A stretch of 14,951 nt of DNA from Betaproteobacteria bacterium (GCA_020061285.1 JAGUYQ010000051.1:1-14951); one strand, 5' to 3'; positions 1 to 7,217 are shown, numbered from the stretch's first letter. Numbers and translations: made by a program. The notes: generated from the sequence alone by a model not told the origin.

Positions 1-216
1 CAGGGCGGCGATGGCTTCGGCGTCCGGGTCCATCACCCCGCCGGTGCGAGGCAGGGGCAGGGTGTCGTAGCGACTGACGCCGACGATGCAGGATTGCAGG
101 CCCAGCCACTCCAGGCTATGGGTGATGTAGGGCGACTGGCTGACGATGCGGGGGCAGTCCGCCCATGCCGAGAAAGACAGGAACAGCAGGAGCAATGCCG
201 AAAGTCCGTGGCGCAT
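1..216 (-). CDS. BtuF-like periplasmic cobalamin-binding protein of an ABC transporter (partial, C-terminus outside window)
   Basis: Only the first 72 codons are present; the gene runs off the left edge. Residues 1-19 form a signal peptide: MRH, then a leucine-rich stretch ending in AWA before D20. C21 is not in a lipobox, so a soluble periplasmic protein is expected. The mature start (RIVSQSPYITHSLEWLGL), followed by IVGVSRYD and GGVMDPDAEAIAAL, matches the opening of the BtuF/FecB/TroA substrate-binding fold, which has SPxxTExLxxLG, VVGVSxY and VGGxxxPxxEAIxAL. The start is fixed by a strong AGGAGG six bases upstream that overlaps the btuB stop. Its position directly behind btuB and the B12 riboswitch makes cobalamin the likely ligand, passed from BtuB to an inner-membrane BtuCD-type permease. 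A haem or siderophore ligand cannot be excluded from the fragment. Confidence 0.8.
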   Translation of the reverse strand, partial: MRHGLSALLLLFLSFSAWADCPRIVSQSPYITHSLEWLGLQSCIVGVSRYDTLPLPRTGGVMDPDAEAIAAL

Positions 217-222
217 CCTTTA

Positions 223-229
223 CCTCCTA
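223..229 (-). promoter_or_regulatory. Ribosome binding site overlapping the btuB stop codon
   Basis: On the minus strand TAGGAGG contains both the TAG stop of btuB (227-229) and a perfect AGGAGG (223-228), six bases before the ATG of the BtuF-like gene. The overlap suggests translational coupling: ribosomes ending btuB are placed on the next start, and riboswitch control of btuB is passed on to the binding protein. Confidence 0.75.
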
Positions 230-2041
230 GCGCGGCTGATAGTTCAAGCTGACGAATAGGTTGGCCCCCGGCGTGTTGTAGCCGGGAATAAGTTCGTAGA
301 ACTTGTCGAACAGGTTGTTGACCCGGGCCCGCACCGTCCAATCCGCTCCCAGGGCATGGCTGGCGGTGAGGTTCACCAGGCCGTAGCCCCCCATGCGCTG
401 GGTATTGGCGTCGTCGGCGTAGCGTTCGGAAGACAGCAGCCATTCGCCGCCCAAGTCCCACTCGCCGACCCGCTTGTTCATGGCAAAGGTGGCGTGGTTC
501 TTGGCGCGGCGGATGAGGAGATGGCCGCTGGCGTCGTCGATGGGGTTCTGCGCGTCCCAGTTGGCCCGCAGCCGGTAGCCGCCCACCTGCCCCTGGTAGG
601 ACAGGGTGACGCCCTTCAGGCTGGCCTGCTGGATCTGGCTGATGACATAGGTGGGCGCCGGGTAGTTGATGAGGTCGCTCACTTGGTTGTCGAAGTACAC
701 CGCGCTGACGTGGTGCAGACCATGGTCGTAGTGGAGGGCGAGCTCCTTGTTGCGCGCTTTTTCCGGGCGCAGATTGGGGTTGCCGGAGTTGGGGAAGTAA
801 AGGTTGTTGAAAGTGGGGGCCTTGAACGCCGTGCTCACGCTGGCGGAAGCCCGCCACTCGGGGCTGAACTGGTAGCCGTAGCCGGCGTAGCCGGTGCTGT
901 GGCCGCCGAACTGGGAGTTGTCGTCGTTGCGGGCGTTGAACTGGAAACTGTGGTCGCCCCGGCGCCCCTGGTAGCCGGCGAAAACCGAGCGGACGGTGCG
1001 GTTCTTGGCGATGTAGTTGGTGGTGCTATCCACCACCTGGTCCAGGTATTCGACCCCCAGGAGGAGGGAATCCGGCCCGAGGGCGATGTCGTTCTGCCAA
1101 CTGAGCTGGTTCTGGTCGGTGTTATAGACGGCTTTATTGGGCGAATAATCGTTGTAATGGTCGCCCCCGACGCCAAGGCGCAGGGTGCTTTGCCAGTTGG
1201 CGCTGATGCGGTTCTTGCTGTAAACGTCGAAGGCGCTGAGGACCTGGTCCTGGTAGTAATCCCTGGTGGTGGTGGAGCTATCGTAATGGATGCGGCCGGT
1301 GCTGCCGAACAGGTTCGCCCCGATTTCATGCCCTTCCGCCAGGGTCCGGGCCAGCTTCAGGGATAGGTTGGAGTTGCGGTAGCCGTCGGCATCCCGGTTC
1401 TGGTTGGCGTACTTGGCGTTCCGCTCCGAATAGGCGGAGAAGCTACCGCTCTCCTCATGGCCCGCCTGGACGCTGAAACGGGTGCCGTTCACCTCCCCGC
1501 TGTAGCCGCCGCTGATCGTCTGGGTGTTGTAGGCGCCGACCCCCACGGTGAAGTTCGGCCGCGGCTTGCCCTTGCCGCTCCTGGTGAAAATCTGGATCAC
1601 GCCGCCGATGGCCTCGGAGCCGTACAAATGACTGGCGGGGCCGCGCAGGATTTCGATGCGCTCGATCTGGTCGAGGGGAATGCGTTCGAAGGCGGTAACG
1701 CCGTAGGTGGCGGAACCGACGCGCATGCCGTCCAGCAGCACCAGGGTGTGGGTCTTTTCCGCCCCCCGCAGGTAAACCTCGGCGGTGGTCCCCCTGCCGC
1801 CGGCGCTGGTGATCTCCACCCCCGGCTGGGATTGCAGCAGCTCCACCAGGGTGGATTGGCCGGCGTTCTTGATCTGGTCGGAGGAAATCACCGTCACGTC
1901 CCCCAGCAGGGTACGCAGGGGTTGGGGGGTGCGGGTGGCGGTCACCACCACGTCGTTGAGTTGGTAAATCGGCGGTTCGTCGGCGTAAGCGCCGTTGACC
2001 AGGGCCAGGGAAGCCAGGCCCAGCTTGAGGCTATGTTTCAT
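227..2041 (-). CDS. btuB: TonB-dependent vitamin B12 outer-membrane receptor BtuB
   Basis: A 604-residue outer-membrane beta-barrel that takes up cobalamin using TonB energy. Residues 1-20 are a signal peptide ending AYA before D21. The TonB box is NDVVVTATR at about 29-37. The plug follows (about 45-155), with YLRGAEKTHTLVLLDG at 90-105 and the conserved ILRGPASHLYGSEAIGG at 131-147. The rest is strand-rich barrel, including FKAPTFNNLYFPNSGNPNL and a C-terminal NNLFDKFYE. Length is close to E. coli BtuB (about 614 with signal). I chose ATG 2041 because it starts a normal signal peptide; an in-frame ATG at 2068 would add nine residues and lies in a leader hairpin loop. The Shine-Dalgarno is weak (GGAA), which suits riboswitch control. 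The chain ends in YQPR rather than a terminal aromatic residue. The substrate call rests mainly on the upstream cobalamin riboswitch and neighbouring cobO. Confidence 0.9.
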   Translation of the reverse strand: MKHSLKLGLASLALVNGAYADEPPIYQLNDVVVTATRTPQPLRTLLGDVTVISSDQIKNAGQSTLVELLQSQPGVEITSAGGRGTTAEVYLRGAEKTHTLVLLDGMRVGSATYGVTAFERIPLDQIERIEILRGPASHLYGSEAIGGVIQIFTRSGKGKPRPNFTVGVGAYNTQTISGGYSGEVNGTRFSVQAGHEESGSFSAYSERNAKYANQNRDADGYRNSNLSLKLARTLAEGHEIGANLFGSTGRIHYDSSTTTRDYYQDQVLSAFDVYSKNRISANWQSTLRLGVGGDHYNDYSPNKAVYNTDQNQLSWQNDIALGPDSLLLGVEYLDQVVDSTTNYIAKNRTVRSVFAGYQGRRGDHSFQFNARNDDNSQFGGHSTGYAGYGYQFSPEWRASASVSTAFKAPTFNNLYFPNSGNPNLRPEKARNKELALHYDHGLHHVSAVYFDNQVSDLINYPAPTYVISQIQQASLKGVTLSYQGQVGGYRLRANWDAQNPIDDASGHLLIRRAKNHATFAMNKRVGEWDLGGEWLLSSERYADDANTQRMGGYGLVNLTASHALGADWTVRARVNNLFDKFYELIPGYNTPGANLFVSLNYQPR

Positions 2042-2058
2042 TTTCGGGTTCCATGTGG

Positions 2059-2153
2059 CGGCACGCATCCCCGCATGCCGTAGTCATCAACAATGGAAAT
2101 ACCCGGAATGGCGCTCAGGCCATGCTGGCTTACCGTCACCCCGCGGTATTTCC
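2059..2153 (-). promoter_or_regulatory. Candidate expression platform between the B12 aptamer and btuB
   Basis: Two structures are visible by base complementarity. First, a perfect 9-bp inverted repeat (GGAAATACC at 2095-2103, GGTATTTCC at 2145-2153) encloses a smaller hairpin, ATGGC/GCCAT at 2108-2112 and 2119-2123. Second, CGGCATGC pairs with GCGTGCCG (minus strand, 2080-2073 and 2066-2059) as an 8-bp stem with one G-U pair and a GGGGAU loop, ending 17 bases before the btuB ATG. No U-run follows either stem, so translational control is likelier than termination. The switching mechanism is inferred, not shown. Confidence 0.45.
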
Positions 2154-2162
2154 GCTCTTGTA

Positions 2163-2345
2163 TCAGGCCGGTATCCGGGCTCGCGAGACATGACGCATCG
2201 CCTTCCCACGGCTGATTGCCGCAGTGGCTTGATGATGCGCCCACACTCGCTTACCGTTGCGGGGGCAGCACCGGCTTCGTCCTCCGAGGAGAACTCACCG
2301 GTTTCCCGTTTAACCCGCTTGCCGGAGGGCAAGGCGGGCACCTGA
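2163..2345 (-). promoter_or_regulatory. Cobalamin (adenosylcobalamin) riboswitch aptamer
   Basis: Read on the minus strand, the conserved blocks occur in the right order. GGGTTAAACGGGAAACCGGTG spans 2316-2296. GCTGCCCCCGCAACGGTAAG spans 2269-2250. The B12 box AAGCCACTG spans 2230-2222. GGGAAGGC spans 2206-2199, and GAGCCCGGATACCGGCC closes the element (2182-2166). Boundaries are set by a P1 candidate, TCAGG at 2345-2341 pairing with CCTGA at 2167-2163. P2 is likely CGGG (2317-2314) with CCCG (2179-2176). The element lies directly upstream of btuB and should lower its expression when intracellular cobalamin is plentiful. The aptamer identity is very secure; exact ends are approximate. Confidence 0.95.
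2314..2338 (-). other. Hairpin at the 5' side of the riboswitch, competing with P2
   Basis: On the minus strand CCCG-C-CTTGCC / GGCAAG-CGGG folds on itself: 6 bp plus 4 bp with one bulged base and a CTCC loop. The CGGG arm (2317-2314) is the same strand assigned to aptamer P2, so this hairpin could either be an insertion between P1 and P2 or an alternative fold. Confidence 0.5.
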
Positions 2346-2359
2346 AAACGTAGTTTCAG
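2342..2359 (-). other. Leader hairpin overlapping the P1 strand
   Basis: CTGAAA and TTTCAG form a perfect 6-bp stem with a 6-base loop (stem arms 2359-2354 and 2347-2342 on the minus strand). The 3' arm shares bases 2342-2345 with the TCAGG assigned to P1, so both cannot form at once. Confidence 0.45.
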
Positions 2360-2370
2360 TACAGGTTCAT

Positions 2371-2387
2371 ACGGGCCGAGGGCCCGT
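2371..2387 (-). other. GC-rich hairpin early in the btuB leader
   Basis: ACGGGCC and GGCCCGT are perfect 7-bp arms around a 3-base loop. Stem strength resembles an intrinsic terminator, but neither strand carries a T-run after it. It lies between the cobO stop and the aptamer, so it may protect the cobO mRNA 3' end, act as a weak terminator, or be part of the leader fold. Confidence 0.4.
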
Positions 2388-2414
2388 GTGACGCCGGAAC
2401 TAAAACGCGGCGCC

Positions 2415-2423
2415 ATTCTAACA
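2415..2423 (-). promoter_or_regulatory. Possible extended -10 promoter for the btuB leader
   Basis: Minus strand TGTTAGAAT matches the extended -10 form TGnTATAAT with one mismatch. It sits just after the cobO stop codon and would start the leader RNA near 2408, upstream of the aptamer. No -35 element is recognisable at the expected spacing. The alternative is that the riboswitch is transcribed only by read-through from cobO. Confidence 0.35.
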
Positions 2424-2426
2424 CAG

Positions 2427-3026
2427 CTAGAACTCGACTCCCTTCTGGGCCCGGACGCCGGCCTGGAAGGCGTGCTTCACCACCGACAGTTCGGTGACGG
2501 TGTCCGCCACCGCCACCAGTTCCGCCGGCGCCCCACGGCCGGTCACCACCACGTGCTGCATGGGGGGTCGCTGGCGGATGTCCGCCAGCACCTTGTCCAA
2601 CTCCAGGTAACCGTACTTCAGGACAATGTTCAGTTCGTCCAGCAACACCAGGCCGATCTCCGGGTCGGCCAGCAAGGCGGCGGCCTTCTGCCAGCCCTGT
2701 TCGGCCACTTGCCTGTCCCGTTCCTTGTCCTGGGTTTCCCAGGTGAAGCCCTCCCCTGTCACGTGGTAAACCACCTCGTCGGGAAAACGGCGGAAGAAAT
2801 TTTCCTCCCCCGTCGTGGCGGCACCCTTGATGAACTGCACCACCCCCACCTTCATGCCGTGTCCCAAGGCACGGGCCACCATGCCGAAGCCGGAACTGCT
2901 CTTGCCCTTGCCGTTGCCGGTCAGTACCAGCAGCAGCCCCTTGTCCGTATCCGCCTGAGCCACATGGGCGTCCACCACCGCCTTCTTGCGCCGCATCCGT
3001 TCCTTGTAAGCGTTGTCGCCGCTCAT
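2427..3026 (-). CDS. cobO: Cob(I)alamin adenosyltransferase, CobO/BtuR/CobA type
   Basis: A 199-residue cytoplasmic enzyme that transfers the 5'-deoxyadenosyl group of ATP to reduced corrinoid, making adenosylcobalamin or its precursors. Its length matches the family (about 195-205). The P-loop GNGKGKSS is at 37-44 in the variant typical of CobO. LVLLDELN at 126-133 is the Walker-B-like segment, TGRGAPAEL is at 162-170, and the C-terminus FQAGVRAQKGVEF fits the usual AGIxAQxGIEF ending. ATG 3026 was chosen because AGGAGG lies just upstream (about 3031-3036); longer in-frame reads lack this. It is the first gene of the minus-strand B12 block and diverges from the LPS genes across 89 bases. The riboswitch is downstream of it, so cobO is probably not directly B12-regulated unless another element exists; none was seen in 3027-3115. 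Confidence 0.93.
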   Translation of the reverse strand: MSGDNAYKERMRRKKAVVDAHVAQADTDKGLLLVLTGNGKGKSSSGFGMVARALGHGMKVGVVQFIKGAATTGEENFFRRFPDEVVYHVTGEGFTWETQDKERDRQVAEQGWQKAAALLADPEIGLVLLDELNIVLKYGYLELDKVLADIRQRPPMQHVVVTGRGAPAELVAVADTVTELSVVKHAFQAGVRAQKGVEF

Positions 3027-3079
3027 CCCGTGCCACCTCCTGTAAATTGCCGTCATAATAACGATTTCCCCGTTGCCCA

Positions 3080-3108
3080 TTGGGAATCGGGTCAAATTTT
3101 GCTATTGT
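3080..3108 (+). promoter_or_regulatory. Weak candidate promoter in the cobO/waaQ divergent gap
   Basis: The 89-base gap 3027-3115 must drive both directions. On the plus strand TTGGGA (3080-3085) and TATTGT (3103-3108) are 17 bases apart, each with four of six consensus matches. Transcription would then begin almost at the ATG of the heptosyltransferase gene. On the minus strand TATTAT (3055-3060) is a decent -10 for cobO without a clear -35 at normal spacing. Confidence 0.25.
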
Positions 3109-3115
3109 TCGCCCC

Positions 3116-4198
3116 ATGCTCAAAGACGCCATCGACCTGCAATCCGTCCGCCGGGTGCTGGTCATCAAACTGCGCCACCACGGCGACGTCCTGCTCGCCT
3201 CGCCGGTATTCACGGTGCTGAAGAACCACGCTCCCCACCTGGAAGTCGATGCCCTGGTCTACAAGGACACCGCCGAGATGCTCACCCTGCACCCGGCCAT
3301 CGGCCAAGTGCACACCGTGGACCGCAACTGGAAAAAACTCCGCCCCCTGGACCAACTCAAGGCCGAGTGGACCCTGCTGGCCGAATTGCAGGAACGGGAA
3401 TACGACCTCGTGGTGCACCTCACCGACCACAATCGGGGGGCCTGGCTCAAGCGGCTGACAAGCTCCCGTTGGGGCGTGGCGTGCGAGGCGCGCAAGGGCC
3501 GCTTCTGGAAAAACAGCTTCAGCCATTTCTACCCCCTCCCGCGAGGCAATGCCCGCCACACGGTGGAAACCAATTTGGACGCTTTGCGCCGCCTGGGTAT
3601 CTACCCAACGGAAGAAGAAAAACGTCTGACGCTGATTCCGGGCGCCGAGGCGGAAGTTTCAGTGGATATGTTACTGGCATCCCACGGCGTAGAGCCGGAC
3701 GGATTCGTTCATCTGCATCCAAGTTCCCGCTGGCCATTCAAAGGCTGGCCGGAACACAAAATGGCTGAATTGGTGCAACGGCTGCAAATACTGGGCCATA
3801 GGGTGGTGCTCACCGCCGCTCCCACGGACGACGAATTAGCCATGGTACGCCGCATTGTCGATTTGACTGGGGAACAGGTCATCGACCTGTCGGGCCAGCT
3901 TTCCCTCAAGCAACTAGCGGCATTGACCGGCCGCGCCAAGCTGTTCATCGGCGTGGATTCCGCCCCCATGCACATCGCCTCGGCCGTGCAGACACCTGTG
4001 GTGGCGCTGTTCGGGCCCAGTGGAGACAAGGAATGGGGGCCGTGGCAAGTGCCGCACCGCATCGTCGCCTCCTCCGACCACCCCTGCCGACCCTGCGGCA
4101 ACGACGGCTGCGGCGGCGGCAAAGTCAGCGAATGCTTGACCACCATTTCCGTGGAATCCATGCTGAACACCGCCTTGGAGCTGCTGAACAGCCCATGA
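3116..4198 (+). CDS. waaQ: Lipopolysaccharide core heptosyltransferase III, GT9 family (WaaQ/RfaQ-like)
   Basis: A 360-residue GT-B enzyme expected to add a heptose from ADP-heptose to the inner core of LPS on the cytoplasmic face. The N-terminus VLVIKLRHHGDVLLASPVF holds the GT9 Gly-Asp pair, with D24 as the presumed catalytic base. The C-terminal donor site reads GVDSAPMHIASAVQTPVVALFGPSG. The following CRPCGNDGCGGGKVSECL, with four cysteines, is the pattern I associate with WaaQ rather than WaaC or WaaF. The start at ATG 3116 lacks a Shine-Dalgarno; an in-frame TTG at 3080 would add 12 residues without homology support. The stop overlaps the next start by four bases (ATGA). WaaC and WaaF, which act earlier, are not in the window. 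Family is secure; exact acceptor is inferred. Confidence 0.88.
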   Translation: MLKDAIDLQSVRRVLVIKLRHHGDVLLASPVFTVLKNHAPHLEVDALVYKDTAEMLTLHPAIGQVHTVDRNWKKLRPLDQLKAEWTLLAELQEREYDLVVHLTDHNRGAWLKRLTSSRWGVACEARKGRFWKNSFSHFYPLPRGNARHTVETNLDALRRLGIYPTEEEKRLTLIPGAEAEVSVDMLLASHGVEPDGFVHLHPSSRWPFKGWPEHKMAELVQRLQILGHRVVLTAAPTDDELAMVRRIVDLTGEQVIDLSGQLSLKQLAALTGRAKLFIGVDSAPMHIASAVQTPVVALFGPSGDKEWGPWQVPHRIVASSDHPCRPCGNDGCGGGKVSECLTTISVESMLNTALELLNSP

Positions 4199-5325
4199 GA
4201 ATCGCCCTCGTCCGCCAGCGCTACACCCCTTTCGGCGGCGCCGAACGCTTCGTCTCCCGCGCCATGCAGGCTCTGCGGGAGCAGGGGGCGGAAATCACCC
4301 TCATTACCCGCCGTTGGGAACCGGACAGCGAACTGACCACCCTCACCTGCGATCCCTTTTACCTCGGTAGCCTGTGGCGCGACTGGGGGTTTGCACGTTG
4401 CGTACGGCACACCCTCGCCAGCCATGACTTCGACTTGGTGCAATCCCACGAGCGTATCGCCGGTTGTGACATCTACCGGGCCGGAGACGGCGTGCATCGG
4501 GAATGGCTGGCCCAGCGCCAGCGTGCACTGGGCGTGATCGGCAAGCTTAGTTTGTCCCTCAACCCCTATCACCATTACGTCCTGGCTGCCGAGAAAGCCA
4601 TGTTTGGCAACCCGAAGCTGAAGGCCGTGATCTGCAACTCCCGCATGGTCAAAGAGGAAATCCAGCGCTGGTTTTCCCTGCCGGCGGAAAAGCTGCACGT
4701 CATCTATAGCGGGGTGGACATCGAAGCCTTTCATCCACGCCTGAAGTCCGAACACCGGCAGGCCGTGCGCAATCAGCTAGGCATCAACGAAGAAATACCG
4801 GTATTCCTGTTCGTGGGTTCCGGCTACGAACGCAAAGGGCTGACCCCCCTTCTCGCCGCCCTTGCCGCCGGCCCCCGCAATGCCCATTTACTGGTGGTGG
4901 GCAAAGACAAGAACGCCGCTCGCTTCCAGGTCCTTGCCCAAAATCTCGGCCTCGGCAAAAAAGTACATTTCCTCGGCCCGCAAACCGACGTGAAACCGTT
5001 TTATGGGGCGTCCGACGCCTTGGTGCTACCGACCCTCTACGACCCTTTTCCCAATGTCGCCCTGGAGGCCATGGCCTGTGGTCTGCCCTTGGTCACTAGC
5101 GTCAAGAGCGGCGCTGCGGAACTGATCGAAAGCGGCGTTAACGGCTTTACCTGCGATGCTCTGGATGTCGACGCCCTAACGGCACATCTCAACAGCCTCC
5201 AATCCAGCCCCCATTGCCTTCGTCTAGGCCAAGAAGCACGCCGGACGGTAGAACCCCTGAGCTTGGCTCAAATGGGGAAGGAACTACTGAGTTTTTACCG
5301 CTCCCTGACGGCAACAGAAAAGTAG
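4195..5325 (+). CDS. GT4 glycosyltransferase, WaaG (LPS core glucosyltransferase I)-like
   Basis: A 376-residue GT-B enzyme. The N-terminal domain opens RIALVRQRYTPFGGAERFVSRA, with the Gly-Gly loop typical of GT4 enzymes. The donor domain has FVGSGYERKGL, LLVVGKDKNAARF, VHFLGPQTDVKPFYGASD and LPTLYDPFPNVALEAMACGLP. These resemble E. coli WaaG closely (VGSDFGRKGV, VVGQDKPRKF). The EX7E motif is present as D283-X7-E291, a conservative change of the first acid. The gene overlaps waaQ by four bases, so both are probably translated together. By analogy with waaQ-waaG operons it should add the first hexose, often glucose, to the heptose region. The sugar cannot be read from sequence. A longer in-frame read upstream lies inside waaQ and was discarded. 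Confidence 0.87.
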   Translation: MRIALVRQRYTPFGGAERFVSRAMQALREQGAEITLITRRWEPDSELTTLTCDPFYLGSLWRDWGFARCVRHTLASHDFDLVQSHERIAGCDIYRAGDGVHREWLAQRQRALGVIGKLSLSLNPYHHYVLAAEKAMFGNPKLKAVICNSRMVKEEIQRWFSLPAEKLHVIYSGVDIEAFHPRLKSEHRQAVRNQLGINEEIPVFLFVGSGYERKGLTPLLAALAAGPRNAHLLVVGKDKNAARFQVLAQNLGLGKKVHFLGPQTDVKPFYGASDALVLPTLYDPFPNVALEAMACGLPLVTSVKSGAAELIESGVNGFTCDALDVDALTAHLNSLQSSPHCLRLGQEARRTVEPLSLAQMGKELLSFYRSLTATEK

Positions 5326-5357
5326 CCCATTGTTTCATTTATCACCTTGTCACCACT

Positions 5358-5366
5358 TGGTATAAT
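5358..5366 (+). promoter_or_regulatory. Extended -10 promoter upstream of msbA
   Basis: TGGTATAAT is a perfect TGnTATAAT extended -10 element in the 128-base gap between the WaaG-like gene and msbA. The best -35 partner is TTATCA at 5339-5344 (16-base spacer, four of six matches), which an extended -10 can tolerate. Transcription should begin near 5373, giving a leader of about 80 bases. No terminator was seen between the WaaG-like stop and this site, so read-through from waaQ is also possible. Confidence 0.65.
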
Positions 5367-5453
5367 TCGGCACACTTTAGCTCATTCGACCCACTTGCTA
5401 CCCTCCGTGACTTTCCCCTTCCTCCTGCATTTTCCCACACCCCTGGAGGCCCG

Positions 5454-7217
5454 ATGATCCAGGGAACAACGACCAGCCTCGGACTCTATTTCCGCCTGCT
5501 GCAGCACGTCCGGCCCTACTGGCGAATGTTCACCCTGTCGGTGCTCACCACCACGCTGGTAGCCGCCACGGAACCCGCCCTCCCGGCCCTGCTAAAACCC
5601 ATGCTCGACGGCAGCTTTGTGCAACGTGATCCGACCATAATGAAACTCATTCCGCTGGCGCTGGTGGGCCTTTTCCTGACACGAGGCCTTTTCAGCTTCG
5701 TCAGCGACTATGCCACCAACTGGGTATCCACCAAGCTGGTCATGGACCTGCGCGGCCTCATGTTCGACAAGTTGGTGAACCTGCCCACCCCTTATTACGA
5801 CAACGCCTCTAGCGGCGCTGTCATCGCCAACATCGCCTTTAATGTGAGCCAAGTCACCCAGGCGGGTGCCAACGTCATCACGGTACTGGTGCGGGACTCC
5901 TTTGCCATTCTAGGGTTGTTGGGCTGGATGCTGTACCTCAACTGGAAACTCACCGCTGTCTCCCTTGTCATGGTGCCTTTGGTAGCCGTTGTGGTCCGGC
6001 TCTCCAGCAAACGATTACGCCACATGGGCCGCAACATCCAGCAGTCCATGGGAGAAATCACCCACGTACTGGAAGAAGCACTGGACGGCCACAAGGTAGT
6101 GAAGATTTTCGGCGGTCAGTCTTATGAGAAGCAGCGCTTTTTCGATGCCATCAACAATGCCCGCCGCTACAGCATGAAGCAGACAGTAGCGGCAGACCTC
6201 AACGTGCCCATAGTCCAGCTTCTGGCCGCCATTGCTCTGGCCGTGATCGTTTACATCGCCACTTTGCAGTCTTCCGCCAATCAGACCACGGTGGGCGGTT
6301 TCGTTTCCTTCATCACTGCCATGCTTATGCTACTTGCCCCCCTAAAACGCCTTACCGGTGTCAGCCAGGCGCTACAACAAGGCTTGGCGGCGGCAGAAGT
6401 GGTGTTCGAATTATTGGACCAGGAGGAAGAAAAAGACTGTGGCACTGTAGACCTTCCTCGTGCATCGGGGACACTGGAATTCCGCCACGTTACCCTCCAT
6501 TACGACGACAACCCCACCCCCGCCCTCAACGACTTCTCCCTCACCGTGCGAGCTGGCGAGACCATCGCTTTGGTTGGTCAATCCGGCAGTGGCAAGACCT
6601 CCCTGGTGAACCTTCTGCCCCGCTTTTACCGCCCCTCCTCTGGGGACATTCTGCTGGACGGCCGTAGCATCGAAGATATCCACCTCGCTAGCCTGCGGGA
6701 CAACATCGCCCTGGTGAGTCAGGACGTGGTGTTGTTCAACGACACCATCGCTGCCAATATCGCTTATGGGCGCAAGGTCGAAGCCACCAAAGCGGAAATC
6801 GTCACCGCAGCCGAAGCCGCACATGCGATGGAATTTATCCGCCAGATGCCACAGGGTTTATCCACCCTGGTGGGAGAAAACGGTGTCAAACTCTCCGGCG
6901 GCCAGCGCCAACGCATTGCCATCGCCCGTGCCATTCTGAAGAACGCTCCGATTCTGATTCTGGACGAAGCCACCTCGGCCCTCGACACCCAATCGGAACG
7001 CCACGTGCAGGCCGCGCTGGAAAACCTGATGCAGAACCGCACCACCTTAGTCATCGCCCATCGCTTGTCCACAATTGAAAACGCAGCCCGCATCGTGGTG
7101 ATGCAAAAAGGCCACATCGTGGAAATCGGCACCCATGACGAACTACTCACCCTGAATGGCGCCTACGCCCATCTCTACCGCATCCAGTTCGCCGAAGGAA
7201 GGACAGCCGCCCCATGA
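5454..7217 (+). CDS. msbA: Lipid A-core flippase MsbA, ABC exporter (permease-ATPase fusion)
   Basis: A 587-residue half-transporter (E. coli MsbA is 582) that works as a homodimer in the inner membrane, flipping lipid A-core to the periplasmic face. Residues about 20-310 form the six-helix membrane domain, including LPALLKPMLDGSF and the coupling-helix region GEITHVLEEALDGHKVVKIFGG. The ATPase domain is complete: Walker A GQSGSGKT at 375-382, Q-loop LVSQDVVLF, signature LSGGQ at 480-484, Walker B ILILDE ending at D504-E505, and H-loop H536. ATG 5454 has TGGAGG four bases upstream and gives the family length; an 80-residue in-frame extension would overlap the preceding gene and was rejected. 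It heads a seven-gene cluster of sugar enzymes. The usual partner lpxK is absent. A related lipid or peptide exporter is less likely given the context. Confidence 0.93.
   Translation: MIQGTTTSLGLYFRLLQHVRPYWRMFTLSVLTTTLVAATEPALPALLKPMLDGSFVQRDPTIMKLIPLALVGLFLTRGLFSFVSDYATNWVSTKLVMDLRGLMFDKLVNLPTPYYDNASSGAVIANIAFNVSQVTQAGANVITVLVRDSFAILGLLGWMLYLNWKLTAVSLVMVPLVAVVVRLSSKRLRHMGRNIQQSMGEITHVLEEALDGHKVVKIFGGQSYEKQRFFDAINNARRYSMKQTVAADLNVPIVQLLAAIALAVIVYIATLQSSANQTTVGGFVSFITAMLMLLAPLKRLTGVSQALQQGLAAAEVVFELLDQEEEKDCGTVDLPRASGTLEFRHVTLHYDDNPTPALNDFSLTVRAGETIALVGQSGSGKTSLVNLLPRFYRPSSGDILLDGRSIEDIHLASLRDNIALVSQDVVLFNDTIAANIAYGRKVEATKAEIVTAAEAAHAMEFIRQMPQGLSTLVGENGVKLSGGQRQRIAIARAILKNAPILILDEATSALDTQSERHVQAALENLMQNRTTLVIAHRLSTIENAARIVVMQKGHIVEIGTHDELLTLNGAYAHLYRIQFAEGRTAAP

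Noticed and set aside
356..1366. A 336-codon plus-strand open frame antisense to btuB
   Set aside because: Composition is rich in Val, Gly and Ala with no family motif; it mirrors the GC-biased third positions of btuB, whose receptor motifs are unmistakable on the other strand.
2371..2387. GC-rich hairpin as an intrinsic terminator of cobO
   Set aside because: No T-run follows on the minus strand, so it is listed only as a leader hairpin.
2087..2416. A 109-codon minus-strand open frame between cobO and btuB
   Set aside because: It spans the conserved cobalamin riboswitch; its translation is just the aptamer read as codons.
2356..3213. Open frames of 285 codons (minus) and 277 codons (plus, 2388-3221) across cobO
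   Set aside because: Low-complexity Gly/Arg or His/Leu-rich products in the shadow of cobO, which has a P-loop, correct length and a strong ribosome site.
3709..4755. A 348-codon minus-strand frame across the waaQ and WaaG-like genes
   Set aside because: It crosses two well-supported overlapping plus-strand genes and shows no recognisable domain.
5214..5453. An 80-residue N-terminal extension of MsbA
   Set aside because: It would overlap the preceding gene and contain the extended -10 promoter; MsbA family length and TGGAGG support ATG 5454.
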